Made by a program: the position numbers and the translations under genes. From the NCBI GenBank assembly GCA_903929795.1, contig CAIYWC010000189.1, positions 136,474 to 198,733 of the forward strand: a stretch of DNA of 62,260 bases, in the 5' to 3' direction. This DNA comes from an uncultured Myxococcales bacterium. GTDB taxonomy: Bacteria > Myxococcota_A > UBA9042. Below are positions 62,205 to 62,260 of the stretch, piece after piece; the first letter of the stretch is position 1; each line of letters opens with the position of its first letter. The notes below the pieces were generated by a model. The model worked only from the letters and a program-made list of their open reading frames with translations. It did not search any database and had not been told where the DNA came from.

Positions 62205-62260
62205 TCATTCGGTCTCTTGATCGCGGAAGATGGCGCCGGTGCCGACCTGGTCGCACTCAG
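62205..62260 (-). CDS. C-terminal end of a gene entering from the right edge (partial)
   Basis: On the minus strand, codons from the right edge read ECDQVGTGAIFRDQETE followed by TGA at 62205-62207. The following terminator supports a real 3' end. Too short to name. Confidence 0.55.
   Translation of the reverse strand, partial: ECDQVGTGAIFRDQETE

Overview
The window is 62 kb of GC-rich, densely packed bacterial DNA. The gene content suggests a myxobacterium-like (Myxococcota / former Deltaproteobacteria) genome. The indications are a giant Cys-rich MopE-type lipoprotein, a class II aldolase next to microcompartment vertex proteins, MoxR/DUF58/BatA genes, lgt and lspA with large insertions, yajC-secD-secF, and a multi-radical-SAM peptide-modification-like cluster. 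The lineage is an inference from content; no rRNA or tRNA gene was seen.

Region 1 (1-13805, minus strand) is one open frame of at least 4,600 codons that runs off the left edge. It begins with a lipoprotein signal peptide. It continues through Cys-rich C(N/D)DG repeats, a block of globular domains, and about 30 MopE-type calcium/metal-binding motifs. Five extra domains are inserted in this last part: four copies of one beta-sandwich module and one lamin-tail-like domain. Three of the four beta-sandwich copies split a metal-binding motif at the same point. An 814 bp stretch with no convincing gene follows.

Region 2 (14620-18954, minus) is an envelope and lipoprotein cluster, lspA-lgt-uppS-cdsA-lipB. 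Lgt and LspA both carry large non-family insertions.

Region 3 (19059-27773, mostly plus) is the most interesting part. It holds a radical-SAM-like protein with an abnormal CX8CX2C motif and two further radical SAM proteins. These are followed by two tandem HxsD-like proteins and an HxsB-like radical SAM maturase. A 44-codon small ORF and a BNR beta-propeller protein come next. It looks like a divergent His-Xaa-Ser (Hxs) system without a recognisable HxsA substrate. A zinc-ribbon membrane protein lies inside it on the opposite strand.

Region 4 (27823-34385) has a pyrimidine-nucleoside phosphorylase and an unknown HEAT-like protein. Facing them is a tightly overlapping operon of two EutN/CcmL-type microcompartment vertex proteins, a class II aldolase and a 5'-nucleotidase-like lipoprotein. 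A CitE-like lyase is divergent from that operon.

Region 5 (34394-43062, minus) has MoxR ATPase, DUF58 and BatA-like genes with sodB between them, plus small proteins of unknown role. Region 6 (43207-52247) holds phosphofructokinase, a CrtI/RetSat-like oxidoreductase, dihydrolipoyl dehydrogenase, divergent dacB and L,D-transpeptidase genes, and recJ. Region 7 (52261-58341, minus) holds yajC-secD-secF, a histidine kinase and a prepilin peptidase. Region 8 (58432-62036, plus) holds a transglutaminase-like protein, alanine racemase and a HAD phosphatase. A minus-strand terminator and the last codons of another gene close the window. A 100 bp imperfect intergenic repeat occurs twice (38041-38140 and 57386-57485).
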